Origin: Cymbomonas tetramitiformis
Lineage: Eukaryota > Chlorophyta > Pyramimonadophyceae > Pyramimonadales > Pyramimonadaceae
NCBI GenBank assembly: GCA_001247695.2
Contig: LGRX02003740.1
Location: forward strand, 1 to 64,000
Direction of reading: 5' to 3'
Length of the DNA stretch: 64,000 nucleotides
Position numbers and translations under genes: made by a program. The notes beneath the pieces are model-generated. The model saw only the letters and a program-made list of their open reading frames with translations, had not been told where the DNA came from and searched no databases. This document shows, in pieces, positions 21,354 to 33,425 of this stretch. Every line of letters starts with the position of its first letter. The stretch's first letter is position 1.

Positions 21354-23810
21354 AATACTAATATCCCCTGATTTACTAACAGGGTGGATATATTACATCA
21401 TTTCAATTTTGAGCATTTATACACGAAGGATATAGATGTCGATGATGACTCGGATATTCAGTCTTACGGGTTTGAGGGTAATACTTTTTCATCCTCGCCT
21501 CCAGATTTTAATTATATGATCTGTCCGAGCGATTTTAATCATATGATCAATCCGAGCGTTGCTGACGCTTGTGAGATTGACACATCTGTAGTTGTTTCAC
21601 ATCGACCGTGTTTTGCTCTCATTCTGCACCACAACTCCTTGCATACCGCCACGCGCAGGTATACGTCTCACCGGGCGGAAACTAGAATGTTGCTATGCAA
21701 ACCGTAGCAGAACCTGTGCGTATGCAAGCTCGATTAGCTCCGGACTTAGCAGTGTTCACTTTACAGTATAACGTCTGCATGTTTATGTGTATATTAATAC
21801 CAACAAGACGTGACTGGCACTGTTAACCCTCTGGAAATTATTTATTATACTTATGACATCCATACGCGCTGGCATATATCACGGCACACTTTTTAGCATC
21901 TTGTCTGTGGCACTCATCGCCTGTATATTTATAATGTCTGATTGGGTTCCGCATAAACAACGTGCACCCAAGCGGCGTTACGATGATTTACATCAGGGAG
22001 GAAGAAGAAATGGAACTCAATATAGTCAGGTATAAGACTTTTCGACGACTGTTCTTATTATACCGTGCTGGGATGCCCATCATACATGTACCATTTATGT
22101 CACGCTGTATAATTCTATTTCGTGATTTGCTGAAGCCCTATCCAGCGAGGGCGCATCTCTATAATTATACAAAAACACCTGTGTCTTTAATGATTCGCGA
22201 CAGTGATGAATGGTATTTGTCGCTGAGATATGCAACTTGCATTCACGTTGACGGATTTACACGCTGATACGTGCGCGAACTCGTGAATAGAGTCTTGCGC
22301 ATATTTGCCCATTGTGGCTACACCGCCATTGTTCGTTTATACAGTTTTGACGCACCACAGGTGCACATTCATATCATTCGTGTATGCTTCGAAGTCTTCT
22401 CATTTTGAAATTGCTTTGATTATATTTGCGCTTGCGACGTATCGTCCTGATTATGCTGCGCGATCCCAAGTTATATTATGATCGGTCCTTGCGTACAAGG
22501 ATCTCGTCTGATTTTGATTTGACGTTTGGAAACGTGATTTGTTCGACAATGTCATGAATGCCGATTTCGATTGTCCATGCAAACACTATTTTGATGGGCT
22601 GGCATTCACTTGCCCGCGCACACATGACCATGTGTGCACTAGTAATTTGGCCGGTTACTATCCACATGGTGCTTTATTAGAACGTCTGAAGCTTGGTGCT
22701 AACTTTAGAGGCATCGCCGATCCTTCCTTACAAGCTGCATGCGATGCGCTTGAATTAGCACTGACTCGATTCGCTCGACAACACACATTTGACGATGATG
22801 GGTTGTTTCATCATACATCATTTTGGCGACATTTGGTTTTATACACATTTTCGAATACAGCATACTTTATACTCCATCATCACGATCCTTCGGTTTTATA
22901 TCGCAGATTGATGCCGCTATCTTCTGATATTGATAAGTGCTTATTGGCGGATATGTCTAAAGATTTTTCATTCGTAGCTATTGACAAAGCGACTGCCAAT
23001 TTGGCGCTTGTATGCAATAATTGGAGTAGATATTGCATCGTGAAACATCTATCCGATTTTAACAAGTATTTACGTGTATACGACGACTTGGATTCCATTA
23101 TGATTTCATTAGCACAACGCATCACTTCCATTATCTCGCCACATCACTGCTCACCGAACGTTGCACTTTCGCTTCCTTACTTATATGCGATTCCTAAATT
23201 GCATAAGACACCTGTTATTGCAAGATTGATCACGGCCGATGGATTTACGATCTTTGATATTCCTCAACGCATTATCACAACAGTCTTTAGACTTGTGTTG
23301 GACACTTTGAAGGAGTTTCATACCGCAGAGTTTCATCAAACAGGTGTCCGGAAATTTTGGTTGGTGGAGAACTCCTTAGAATTTATATTGTCCAGGCCGA
23401 ATCACATCCACCATTTGATAACTAGTGATATCGACTCGATGTATCCAAATTACGAAATCGACCGAGTTAATGGGCATTTGCATTACTACATTGGCAATAT
23501 GTCTTGGGCTCCAAAGACTACCAATGCCGGCAAAGAGATAAAACTATTTCGATGTAGGTTTCTTAGTATGGTAGACGCATAATGGTGTTATCCGTCAACT
23601 CTTATATAACCACTTGCTTGTTGCTTGCAATTTACATGATTGGCATAATTTGTTCAAAGTATTTCAGTTCCATTTGCACATTTATTAGTATCTTCTTCCT
23701 CTCCCTATTCTCATTTCCTTCCTCATGAGTATCGATTGCATTTAGACAAGATGTATGCCGTACGTGGGTGCAGCAAATAGGTCCCTTATTGAAGGGGGTG
23801 GGAGAGGGGA
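21354..23810 (+). mobile_element. Penelope-like element unit 2 of tandem array
   Basis: Copy of 18896-21353 with only a few substitutions (for example GCAGCTTGC to GCAACTTGC) and a one-base deletion in the T/G run near 22515. Copies this alike imply recent duplication or gene conversion. Confidence 0.75.
22539..23582 (+). pseudogene. Penelope-like RT fragment (copy 2), N-terminus frameshifted
   Basis: Same protein as copy 1 from FDNVMNADFDCPCKH onward. One T is missing from the TTTTGATTTTGA run (GATTTTGATTTGACG here), so the first ~38 residues of copy 1 fall out of frame. The C-terminus ends at the same point before motif B, so both copies share whatever truncated the enzyme. Confidence 0.65.
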
Positions 23811-24634
23811 AATACTAATATCCCCTGATTTACTAACAGGGTGGATATATTACATCATTTCATTTTTGAGCATTTATACACGAAGGATATAGATGTCGAT
23901 GATGACTCGGATATTCAGTCTTACGGGTTTGAGGGTAATACTTTTTCATCCTCGCCTCCAGATTTTAATTATATGATCTGTCCGAGCGATTTTAATCATA
24001 TGATCAATCCGAGCGTTGCTGACGCTTGTGAGATTGACACATCTGTAGTTGTTTCACATCGACCGTGTTTTGCTCTCATTCTGCACCACAACTCCTTGCA
24101 TACCGCCACGCGCAGGTATACGTCTCACCGGGCGGAAACTAGAATGTTGCTATGCAAACCGTAGCAGAACCTGTGCGTATGCAAGCTCGATTAGCTCCGG
24201 ACTTAGCAGTGTTCACTTTACAGTATAACGTCTGCATGTTTATGTGTATATTAATACCAACAAGACGTGACTGGCACTGTTAACCCTCTGGAAATTATTT
24301 ATTATACTTATGACATCCATACGCGCTGGCATATATCACGGCACACTTTTTAGCATCTTGTCTGTGGCACTCATCGCCTGTATATTTATAATGTCTGATT
24401 GGGTTCCGCATAAACAACGTGCACCCAAGCGGCGTTACGATGATTTACACCAGGGAGGAAGAAGAAATGGAACTCAATATAGTCAGGTATAAGACTTTTC
24501 GACGACTGTTCTTATTATACCGTGCTGGGATGCCCATCATACATGTACCATTTATGTCACGCTGTATAATTCTATTTCGTGATTTGCTGAAGCCCTATCC
24601 AGCGAGGGCGCATCTCTATAATTATACAAAAACA
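23811..24634 (+). mobile_element. Penelope-like element unit 3, right-truncated
   Basis: Identical to the first ~824 bp of the other units, then breaks off after ATTATACAAAAACA. It keeps the two small ORFs and loses the whole RT. The break is where the array meets unrelated sequence. Confidence 0.8.
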
Positions 24635-26657
24635 TTAGTGTTTCTTGAATTATATATTATTGGTATACGGTTTGTAGAACTTGCTATGCTTTGTAGAAAT
24701 ATTTAGCGATGCCTTGTCGTTGTTACGTTCACGGATTTAAGATTTCGTTTGGCGTGCCCTCTGGTGCGATGTGTTCTCGATCGCCCTCCCCCAACCATGA
24801 CCAGAAGGGTGCACCGCCGCCCGCTGGGTCGGATAACAAGATTCAATTATGCGATGGTGCTAGCGCTCGCGCTCCCCGATGACGATGTTTGCGCTGATGA
24901 TGGCGTTGGATCTGGGGTCGCTGATGCTACTGAATGACCATCTCCGTTCGCTTTCCACATACAGAGCAAATCAAAACTAAAAAGGCGAACGCGGAGGCTA
25001 GAGCTAGAACTAGAGCCTTCGAACACCCAGTTCAGATGTTGTTTACATATGTGAGCTGTGGAAGCCCATCTACTTTATGTTCGGGCGCGTTTGCTTCCTT
25101 ACTGTTCAGTTCTTCGGCATTTTATTGGACATTGCGTGCACCAAGTTACACATGCCGTCCGCGTATGCGTTCGTGCACACTTTGCCTGCTCCCCTTGAAT
25201 TTTGTGCACTAGTATATTCATTCCTTGGCGTGCAGTGTGCATTTGTGTGGGGCATAGGCCTTCCAAGCCGAAGTCCGTTGCACATTTATGTCGCTCATTG
25301 TGCGAGGGTTCCTTAGTTCAGTTCTGCGTGGTATTGCGCGGTAGTTCTGATCGTGTACGTGTGTGTTCTGCGCAGAATTGCTGTGCGTATCCCGATTGTC
25401 GGTTTCACAGGAACATCCGGCAACACGGATATGTTCTGTGCGGGAATCAGTTGCGGGAAAATTGGCTGAATATAGTGTTATCTATTATTGTCTCCCACCA
25501 GCCTGCGTAAAAGCCTAGTTAGAAATCAAAACTTTCCAATTGTATCCTGGTACCACTTGTCACCTCAACATGTTATTCTTTTATCACTTGCCCTCAGGAT
25601 TTTATTTTGTTATCACTTCCGAACCATTCTTTTATTACTTGCCACCTCAACCGATAGCACTATCATAACATCTAACGTGTCAGCAACTGATGGTCGCTCT
25701 TAAAAAACCAAAAATCCGATAACTATATGTATACGAAGTAACGAAAATGTTGCCGGGCCTAACGGCATATGTCAAAGACCAAGGTACACACTGGTTCAAA
25801 TTTCGTTCGTGTGACTGTTGTTTTAGTTGTATGTTTACACAACAAAATATACAGGCAGTTGGATGAATACTAATTTTCATATGAATAATACCCACAAATG
25901 CACGGTTAAAAAGCTTTCTGTAGCGCTTTCACGGGTTTTGTTGGCCCGATCATCAGTAGGAGTGGTCTATGACCAAAAAGCCCGATGGACTTGTATGTAT
26001 GCAGGAGCAGTTAGCCTGCATTTTTTCAAATATGCCCGAAACTCGATCGAAGGTACACTGTGCGCAAAGCAGGCCGTGCCAGTGAACGTTACAATCTAAA
26101 ACAAAACTCGGAAGCACCAGACAGGGTTGCCAGCAGGTCACTGTCTTACGCAACAATCTGACAAACTTTCCCACGCTTTCGATATACAGTATGCCGGGTC
26201 AGGGTGAAGCTGTCTCATGTAAGTTTCTCTAAAAATCCCCCACGATACAAACTGAAAGAAGAGCTGCAGAGCGTGTCTTATGTAAAACGCTGTCAAAATT
26301 TCCCACGCTTTCGTTAGACAAAGGGACCATCACCGATAAGCTGGATCCTGTAAGGCTTGTGCGAGCAAAAAACAAATCAAATATGCAAAGATGTCGTCCA
26401 GTAAGCAGTGAGGTGCAGAAGCTGTGTCATTTTCTCTCATCCCTGCGGTGTTGCTGAAGCATAGTGGCAATCATTCCCCATCCCGAGAGGGGCGGTTTCT
26501 GTGCCAGAGCAAACATTCCCCAAGTCAGCCAACCCTGCGGTCTGCTAACAACGTCACACAAAACCCGATACACTATGACACCGATTCAATAGCAATACCG
26601 ATGATACCATTGATTGAATGATATAGATATATGGCCAATGTCTGATAGTACGCATGT
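24635..26657. other. Spacer, no gene seen
   Basis: Short ORFs without domains. A degenerate ~38-bp repeat around TTATCACTTGCC is present at 25545-25665, and TTTCCCACGCTTTCG recurs near 26166 and 26297. Confidence 0.45.
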
Positions 26658-26804
26658 CTAAACTTTCATACATTTGTAGCAGATTGGAAGACTATATGGG
26701 TGTATGAACTCAACACAGGGTATCACGATCGTGATAGACATGCCTGGCAAGCATATCAGCGTAAACCCTCCCATATCACCAAAATGCACCCCTCTCCAAC
26801 TTAC

Positions 26805-29035
26805 CACGAAAGTATCCGCAGACTGCGGTTGGCATCTCGAAGTGCCGCCGCTAGCGCCTCCGCCCCGGCAAAAAAAAGAAAAAAAAAGAAAAAAAAAGAA
26901 AAAGAGACACCCTTGGACGGGGTGTGGGGCTTTGTGAGTCCCCTCGCTCCGCCCCGGCAGCTCCGACATGCCATTATCTGCATATCCCACCACATCCCAC
27001 CCCACATGCATCAGCCTCTCTCCGCATTATTCATTGCCCACCTCTCTGCATGCGACATATCAGCTTGAACCCTCCCTCCCCCATACACGCACATGCACCC
27101 CTCTCACGCTTACCGCGGATATCAAGTGTATGCAACTTGCAGTTGGCATCTCGAAGTGCCGCCGCTAGCGCCTCCGCCCCGGCAGCTCCGACGCCATTCA
27201 CTGCATCTCCCACCCACATCCCACCCCACATGCATCAGCCTCTCTCCGCATCACCCATCGCCCACCTCTCTGCATGCGACATATCAGCTTGAACCCTCCC
27301 TACCCCATCACGCACATGCACCCCTCTCACACTTACTAGCGATATGAAGTGTATGCAGCTTGCAGTTGGCATCTCGAAGTGCCGCCGCTAGCGCCTCCGC
27401 CCCGGCATCTCCGACGTCATTCCCTGCATCTCCCACCGACACCCCACCCCACATGCATCAGCCTCTCTCCGCATCACCCATCGCCCACCTCTCTGCATGC
27501 GACATATCAGCTTGAACCCTCCCTCCCCCATCACGCATATGCACCCCTCTCACACTTACCATAGATATTAAGTGTATGCAGCTTGCAGTGGGCATCTCGA
27601 AGTGCCGCCGCTAGCGCCTCCGCCCCGGCATCTCCGACGCCATTGTCTGCATCTCCCACCCACATCCCACCCCACATGCATCAGCCTCTCTCCGCATCAC
27701 CCATTGCCCACCTCTCTGCATGAGACATATCAGCTTGAACCCTCCCTCCCCCATCCCGCACATGCACCCCTCTCACGCTTACCAAAGATATCAAGTGTAT
27801 GCAGCTTGCAGTTGGCATCTCGAAGTGCCGCCGCTAGCGCCTCCGCCCCAGGATCTCCGACGCCATTCGCTGCATCTCCCACCCACATTCCACCCCACAT
27901 GCATCAGCCTCTCTCCGCATCATCCATTGCCCACCTCTCTGCATGCGACATATCCCCTCCGACATCCCGCACATGCACCCCTCTCACGCTTACCACTGAT
28001 ATAAAGTGTATGCAGCTTGCAGTTGGCATCTCGAAGTGCCGCCGCTAGCGCCTCCGCCCCGGCATCTCCAACGCCATTCGCTGCATCTCCCACCCACATC
28101 CCACCCCACATACATCAGCATCTTACATTACGCCAATTGCCAAGTTCACATCTGCTAACGTTAGTTCGATGCAAGCTGTTGAGGAGGGATATTGCACAGC
28201 ATCGAGAGGGCGGGGCAAACCTCGCACGTTGAAAGAGACACTGTTGGCTTTGGAGCTAAGTCGCTGCACAAGGTCCGCTGCATCATATGCGTGGACATCC
28301 ACAAGCGGCCCGCCTTCCATTCGCAGGCTCCTCAGACGACCCAGTCCAACCAGAATAGCTTCCACCTCAATCCACCTCGCAAGCAGCTGCTGACACCCAG
28401 AGATATCGACGGCTTTGAAAGGCGCACCTCGAGTAATTGCCCTTTGGACCTGCAAGACTCCCCCGCGAGATGCTCACTCAGGCCGTGGCTCTCCCGACGG
28501 CTGTTAGCCCCAGTTCTTCATGCTCATGGACACATCACACATGTTAACAAACCGAAAACGAGTCTTTAACCGATGAAGGGGCTGAGTTGGAAAAAAAACA
28601 CAGCAGAGCAAACATACACACACTTGAACATTCCGCGAAAGCCACGCCAGGTGTGCAGTCACTTGCTTGCTTCTGATCCACGCTTTGCATCAAGCTGTAG
28701 CATGACGGTCACCCAAGCAGGTGGAAAGAAGGATTGACACCATCAGCTCGGGACCGATGCAACAAAATGGGATGGAGACGCGCCAGGGTCCGCAGCACGG
28801 GCACGTCGACTTTTAAGCAATCTGATAGACGGAGCTGTTCGGTAACGATGACTTGCTCCACGAGCTGTTTGCCGCGCTTGCTCATGCTTCCCAGCATTGC
28901 TTGGTCGTCGGCTCGTAAGTTGTCGAGGACGAGTCCCCCCACATCAGGCACGGTCAACAGATCTAATAGGGTGATCGAAGCTGAAGCATATCTGTGCGAC
29001 GGAGCTGGCCTCGTCAGTAACGTGCTGCCGGACAT
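26805..29035 (-). CDS. F-box-like / leucine-rich-repeat protein, multi-exon
   Basis: Read on the minus strand. The first exon (29035 down to ~28739) starts at ATG and encodes an F-box-like helical region (ITLLDLLTVPDVGGLVLDNL, then RTLARLHPILLHR). The second (28449-28134) encodes irregular LRR-type sequence (AVDISGCQQLL, LGRLRSLRMEG, CIELTLADVNLAI) and seems to use a GC donor. Next come five 87-bp exons (28080-27994, 27869-27783, 27646-27560, 27423-27337, 27200-27114). Each encodes one 29-residue repeat of ribonuclease-inhibitor type with the pattern LHTLYIS.NGVGDAGAEAL, in phase 1 so that any number can be joined. A sixth, degenerate repeat exon (26977-26805) carries an insertion. The 3' end is not resolved. 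F-box/LRR proteins usually choose substrates for ubiquitin ligases; that role is inference from the fold. Confidence 0.65.
26871..26959. other. Insertion with 13-bp target duplication in the last LRR exon
   Basis: CTCCGCCCCGGCA occurs at 26858-26870 and again at 26947-26959, flanking 76 bp found in no other copy of the module. On the plus strand the insert begins with A-rich sequence, which gives a long pyrimidine tract on the coding strand. It disrupts the repeat unless spliced. Confidence 0.7.
27114..28080 (-). repeat. Tandem exon-intron modules, ~223 bp, one LRR per exon
   Basis: Exon starts on the plus map are 27114, 27337, 27560, 27783 and 27994: spacing 223, 223, 223, 211. Exons and introns are both nearly identical between modules, with shared donor GTAAGCGTGAGAGGGG and acceptor GGGTGGGAGATGCAG. 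This indicates recent segmental amplification, not old exon shuffling. Confidence 0.9.
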
Positions 29036-30348
29036 TATATGTTGCAGTTTGCCTGGGATTGAGACGCGCCGACACACCTCCGCGATCTTGAGACCAAGTG
29101 CTCGATGCCACGCCCTTGGCTACTCCATGCACTATGCCATTAGATGTGCTAACAAATCGGGGTTTCGTCTCATAAACCAGACCAGATGAGAACGGTCTGC
29201 GCGTTTGCCATTATGTGCTCTTATTTGATTCTCCTCAAAGTCTGAGCGAGGAAGTGGGGTACATGGACGTGGAGAACCTGCGACTTGGTCGCCACGAAGT
29301 GTTGCAAAGATGATATACAATCAATGCAGCCGCAAATGTCCGCAAAGCGGAGGGCATGCATCCCTTGACGGGATGGCCCCTCAATCACATGTGGTGTGGG
29401 CGCGGGGAAGGCTGCACCTCAGAGCGTCGCTAAGGGATGCTGCTCCCGATGCGGAGTGCTGCTTAACGGGGCATACTGGGGCGGCGACAAACACACATCA
29501 ATGTAAACAACCGCCTTTGCGTCTCTCAATTCCCCCGCATCAACTAAACCTGGCCCCGAACAACCCTTTGAGTCCTCCAGATGAATTCTATGCATATAGA
29601 ACGTTGTATGTGCATGTATGCTTAGCTTTCCGCCGATATCCAACTGGTTAATATCCTAGCCATCAAGCCAGCTGGGAAATCCTGTTGGGCTGCACTATGT
29701 ACCCACGCCGGGTATCAATAGCTTCAGCACCCATTTCGCGACATTCATCCGGAATCTCCAGATCTCCGCGGAGAACGAGACCCCTACCCCCGACTGGCCC
29801 ACCTAAGCGCATCTGAGTCTGCCTCGCCTGCGCGTTGAAACCACCCGCCTGGCAGCCTTGAACCAACGCGTTAGTGCCGACTGCCCCTTTCGATCGAGGC
29901 TCTTGACGCAAAGCGGTTGCTATACGATCGACAAAATTGCAAGAATGATATAATATAATATCTTCCAAGTTGGGATACACAACCATTTGCTACCCACTAT
30001 ATACCCCGGATACTTATATCATCAACGGTGTGGCGCAATGCAACAAGGTGCTTCGATGCTCGGGTGAGAACGCACCTAAAGATCACGACGCCTTTACATC
30101 GTTGGCGCTGAGGTTTTCATGCAAAGCCTCGCGAGAATATGGCTCGTCGACAGATCCCTACAGCCAAGGGAAAGCGCACGAAAACCGTATGAGACTCTTC
30201 GTTGTTATGCACAGACTCGTGATATCTGCATGCGCGCCACTCTAAGAGAATTTAAACCCACTGCTGCTGAGACTGCACGGTCAACACAAAAATCAGCTCA
30301 CAAAACCTTACCGTAATGCGTAAATGACCATACTTTAAAAAAGAATAC
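29036..30348. other. Upstream region of the LRR gene; one doubtful ORF
   Basis: A minus-strand frame at 29663-29986 (start MVVYPNLEDIILYHSCN) looks slightly LRR-like and could be an exon of a second gene of the same kind. The rest shows nothing supported. Confidence 0.3.
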
Positions 30349-31393
30349 TTGCACGACGTGAACGTAAAAGGCGTGGGTAAAAGGTGGACACCCCCAGCGC
30401 CAGGGCGAGGGGGCAGGCTGGAACCACTGCGAGTCTTCGAAGCTGAGGAGGAAAGGTTGAAGAAGGCTCCAGAGAAAAGGCGAAGGGAGACTCACAAGGG
30501 TCAGGAGGAGCAGAGGGCACAGTTGATGGCAATGGGACCTTCAACCCCGACAGTCCACAGCAGTAGCCAGAGCCGAGCTTACCAGCCTCACCTTTCGAGA
30601 GTGCAGCACCCAGTTAGAATTTTGGTGCTGTTCTGCGGTACCGGCTCAGTGGAGCAGCAGTTCCAACGTCAGTTCAGGGACTGCGAGGTAGTAACAGTGG
30701 ACATCCTACCAAAGTGGCAAGCCTCGTGCACGGAGGACATCCTTCACTGGAACTACAAGCTCTACCCACGACATCATTTCGACGTCATCTGGGCCAGCCC
30801 CCCCTGCAAGGAGTACAGCAAGGCGAAGACACTGGGGGCTACAGATCTGAAGCTGGCGGACAGACGCGTCACGCGGCGTGCGGCGTACCAGGGAGATCAT
30901 CGAGTTCTACGATCCTGCGTATTTCTTCATAGAAAACCCCGCTGGCGACGCGCTGCGAGGGTTGCACACGCGCGCTGTAATGAAAGGTCTGCCAGAGCCG
31001 TTGTTGACCACCTATTGTAAGTATGGCACACCGTACATGAAGCCAACTCACAAATGGACAAATGCAGCGCCTTCGGTACCCTTGTTGTTGTGCACCCACA
31101 CGACTCCTTGCCCTGCGCGAGCGATGCTAGGGAGGCACGAGAACACTGCCCAGGGGGGCATCTCCTCGGCCAACACCCGCGGTATGGGTTCAGCTCAGGC
31201 GGTATATGCGATACCTCGTGCGTTGCTGCACCACCTGTTTTGCGAGCTGAAGCTGAACGAGCGCATGAAGGAGGAGAGCGCGCTCGCGGTAATGAACCTC
31301 ATTTCGACGCTGACAGCGAGGACTGACACGTTCGAGTTTCAAGATACCGGGGCTGGTCAGCCACGGGGCGCAATGGCCGCGGAAGACCCGTGA
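30349..31393 (+). pseudogene. Cytosine-5 DNA methyltransferase, frameshifted
   Basis: Enzyme family that transfers a methyl group from SAM to C5 of cytosine. The first frame (open from 30349; first ATG 30526) has motif I (ILVLFCGTGSVEQQF), VVTVDI for SAM binding, HFDVIWASPPCKEYS (motif IV with the catalytic Pro-Cys) and AKTLGATDLKLAD. The match then moves by +1 between about 30853 and 30880 into a second frame open to 31393. That frame holds REIIEFYDPAYFFIENP (motif VI, Glu-Asn-Pro), YCKYGTPYMKPTHKWTN, and a target-recognition-like end (AVYAIPRALLHHL). All key residues survive, so either one base is extra or a short intron is missed. The compact form with ASPPC and WTN motifs is seen in algal, viral and retroelement-borne methylases. 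The N-terminus is Pro/Arg/Glu-rich and has no recognised domain. Confidence 0.7.
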
Positions 31394-31479
31394 TCTGGGG
31401 AAGTGCCGAAGTTGCCAAACCTGATGAGCGTTGGCAGCGTGAGACGGTGAGGCGCCTTCGGCGAACCCGGATTGCGGAA

Positions 31480-31575
31480 GGGGACCCAGACCCAAGGACT
31501 GGGGGCACGGACCCAAGAACCGTAGAGGGGGACCCGGACCCGAGGACTGGGGGCACGGACCCAAGAACCGAGGGC
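31480..31575. repeat. 48-bp tandem duplication
   Basis: Two adjacent copies of a GGGGACCC...GGACTGGGGGCACGG unit with three differences. Confidence 0.85.
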
Positions 31576-32489
31576 TTAGCAGCCCGATCTTGTCACAAAG
31601 TGCATTCTAACCCCCCTGACTATGTACATAAGGGCACGCAGGACAGCGCGACAGCCTAGCGAGGACGTAGGCGCGCCAAAAAGGGGAGGAGAGGTGTACT
31701 AGGGTGTATCGCGAGTCAGACGAGAGACAGACGTGTCAAAATGACGAGTGACAGCATCGATGACAGTCACCAGTATGACCGAGAGGTATGACGAGGGTGA
31801 CTGACAGCATGTGACTTTTGAACATCTGCAACCACAGCAGATCAGGTTGAGAGAATTGGTGGGAAACCATTCCAGAAATGGGGGGAACCATTTTATATTC
31901 AAACAGCCAAACAACAGAACTGGAGGGAAACCAGGAGAGCCTCAGTTCTTGCCACATCATCAGATCTATGATTATTCAGCAAATCAGAGCAGAGATCATT
32001 GTATGACTGGCAGCTGCAGCCCAAGGGCTAAATGACAAGACAGGTCATCGGATATGTGAACATGAAGTGACTGAGCACTGTGACTGTCGAATTCGGAGAG
32101 ATCTGAGGAAATTCGAGTCGACATGTTACTACTTAAAGAGCTGAACAAGCTCTCATGTCAGTTTTTGAATTAGTTACACATTGGTACCAACCTCTGGTGT
32201 CTTGTAACCTCAAACAGTGAAAGTTTAACCGAAATATCCGAAATATCCGACATTATACAAAGTCATCCGATATCACCCTATGGTCTCTGCACCATATTAC
32301 CTGTAAGTGTTTGCTTGCATACCTGTGAGGCTGGTTCAGTCCTCACAACCGAACATTACGACGTCAGAAAAGGGGAAAAAAAACAAAAAAAACACGCCCG
32401 TCGGGCGTATGAGTAAATTAATTTCCCCGGCCCTACTCTGGGCCGGATTTTTCTTTTTTTACGACGTCGCTCTTAATGTTGAGGTGTGT
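31576..32489. other. Possible retroelement remnant, no intact gene
   Basis: A short frame at 31811-32035 with Asn/Gln/His-rich, Gag-linker-like sequence is the only hint of coding. It ends without a zinc knuckle. The remainder is unassigned and contains AAATATCCG repeats near 32235. Confidence 0.3.
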
Positions 32490-32908
32490 GGAGGCTGTGA
32501 TCCAGCTCTGCGCGCCCGTGGATGTCGCGGTCTGCGGTGCGTGGCTGATCGCGCCAATGAGGTCGGCATCGTTATCAAGGAACATATAAGCGGATCGAAG
32601 CTGTGATCTAGCTCGGCGCGCTCGTGGAGGTCGTGGTCGCTACGTACGGTGAGTGGCTGATCGCACCAGTGAGGTCGGTATTGTGCTCAAAGTACATATG
32701 CGTGGAGGCTGCGATTCAGCTCTGCGCGCTCGTGGAGGTCGTGATCTGCAGTGAGTGGCTGATCGCGCCAGTGAGGTCGGCGTCGTTCTCAAGTTACAGA
32801 TACGCAAAGGCTACGATCCAACTCTGCGTGCTCGTGGAGCTCGTGGTCCGTTGTGCGCGGCTGATTACGCCAGTGAGGTAGGCATCGTGCGCAAGGTACA
32901 TATACGCG
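32490..32908. repeat. ~105-bp degenerate tandem repeat, four copies
   Basis: Units begin at about 32490, 32596, 32705 and 32806 with GAGGCTGTGATCCAGCTCTG-like sequence and contain GTGGCTGATCGCGCCAGTG. Copies differ at 10-20% of positions. They open frames on both strands by chance. Confidence 0.8.
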
Positions 32909-33228
32909 GATGCTCTGGCTGGATGCGTGTTGATGCCAAAGTCCATATCGATGTTGCTGACTGCTGTAGGTCCAGTTGCGGCCGTGTTGATGTTGAAGTT
33001 CATAGTACCATGGGTTGTGGCTAGGCGCGGTGCCGGTGATTAGGACCACGATGTTGCGACTGCTTGATGACGTTGCGTTGGGGCCGAAGACGAGAAGCTA
33101 AGGTTGTTGTCGCTGCGTTGTGGCACCGTGGTGATGCGAGGCGTGTTGTGGGTATTCCTCCCCCAAATTTTGGGGCTCGGAGACACACACACATTGCATG
33201 GTGGAAACGTTGCCAGCGTAGCGCAGGG

Positions 33229-33425
33229 CTGCGCGTCGGTTGTCGGAGTGATGGTATTGGTGAGGTGGTTGCGACTGCGCTGGTGGCTGTCGGGGTGATG
33301 GTGTTGGTGAGATGGGTATGGTTGCGCTGGCGGCTGTCGGCTCGGGGTGATGGTGTTAGTGAAGTGGCTGCGGCTGCGCTGGCGACTGTCGGGGTGATGG
33401 TGTCGGTGAGATGGGTACGGCTGCC
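33229..33425. repeat. ~47-bp GT-rich tandem repeat
   Basis: Four units built on TCGGGGTGATGGTGTTGGTG followed by a TGCGCTGGCG-type block, one unit with a short insertion. Confidence 0.75.

Noticed and set aside
26924..28048. Plus-strand Pro/His/Ser-rich ORFs
   Set aside because: Antisense shadows of the LRR exon-intron modules; the minus strand has the LRR pattern and consistent splice sites.
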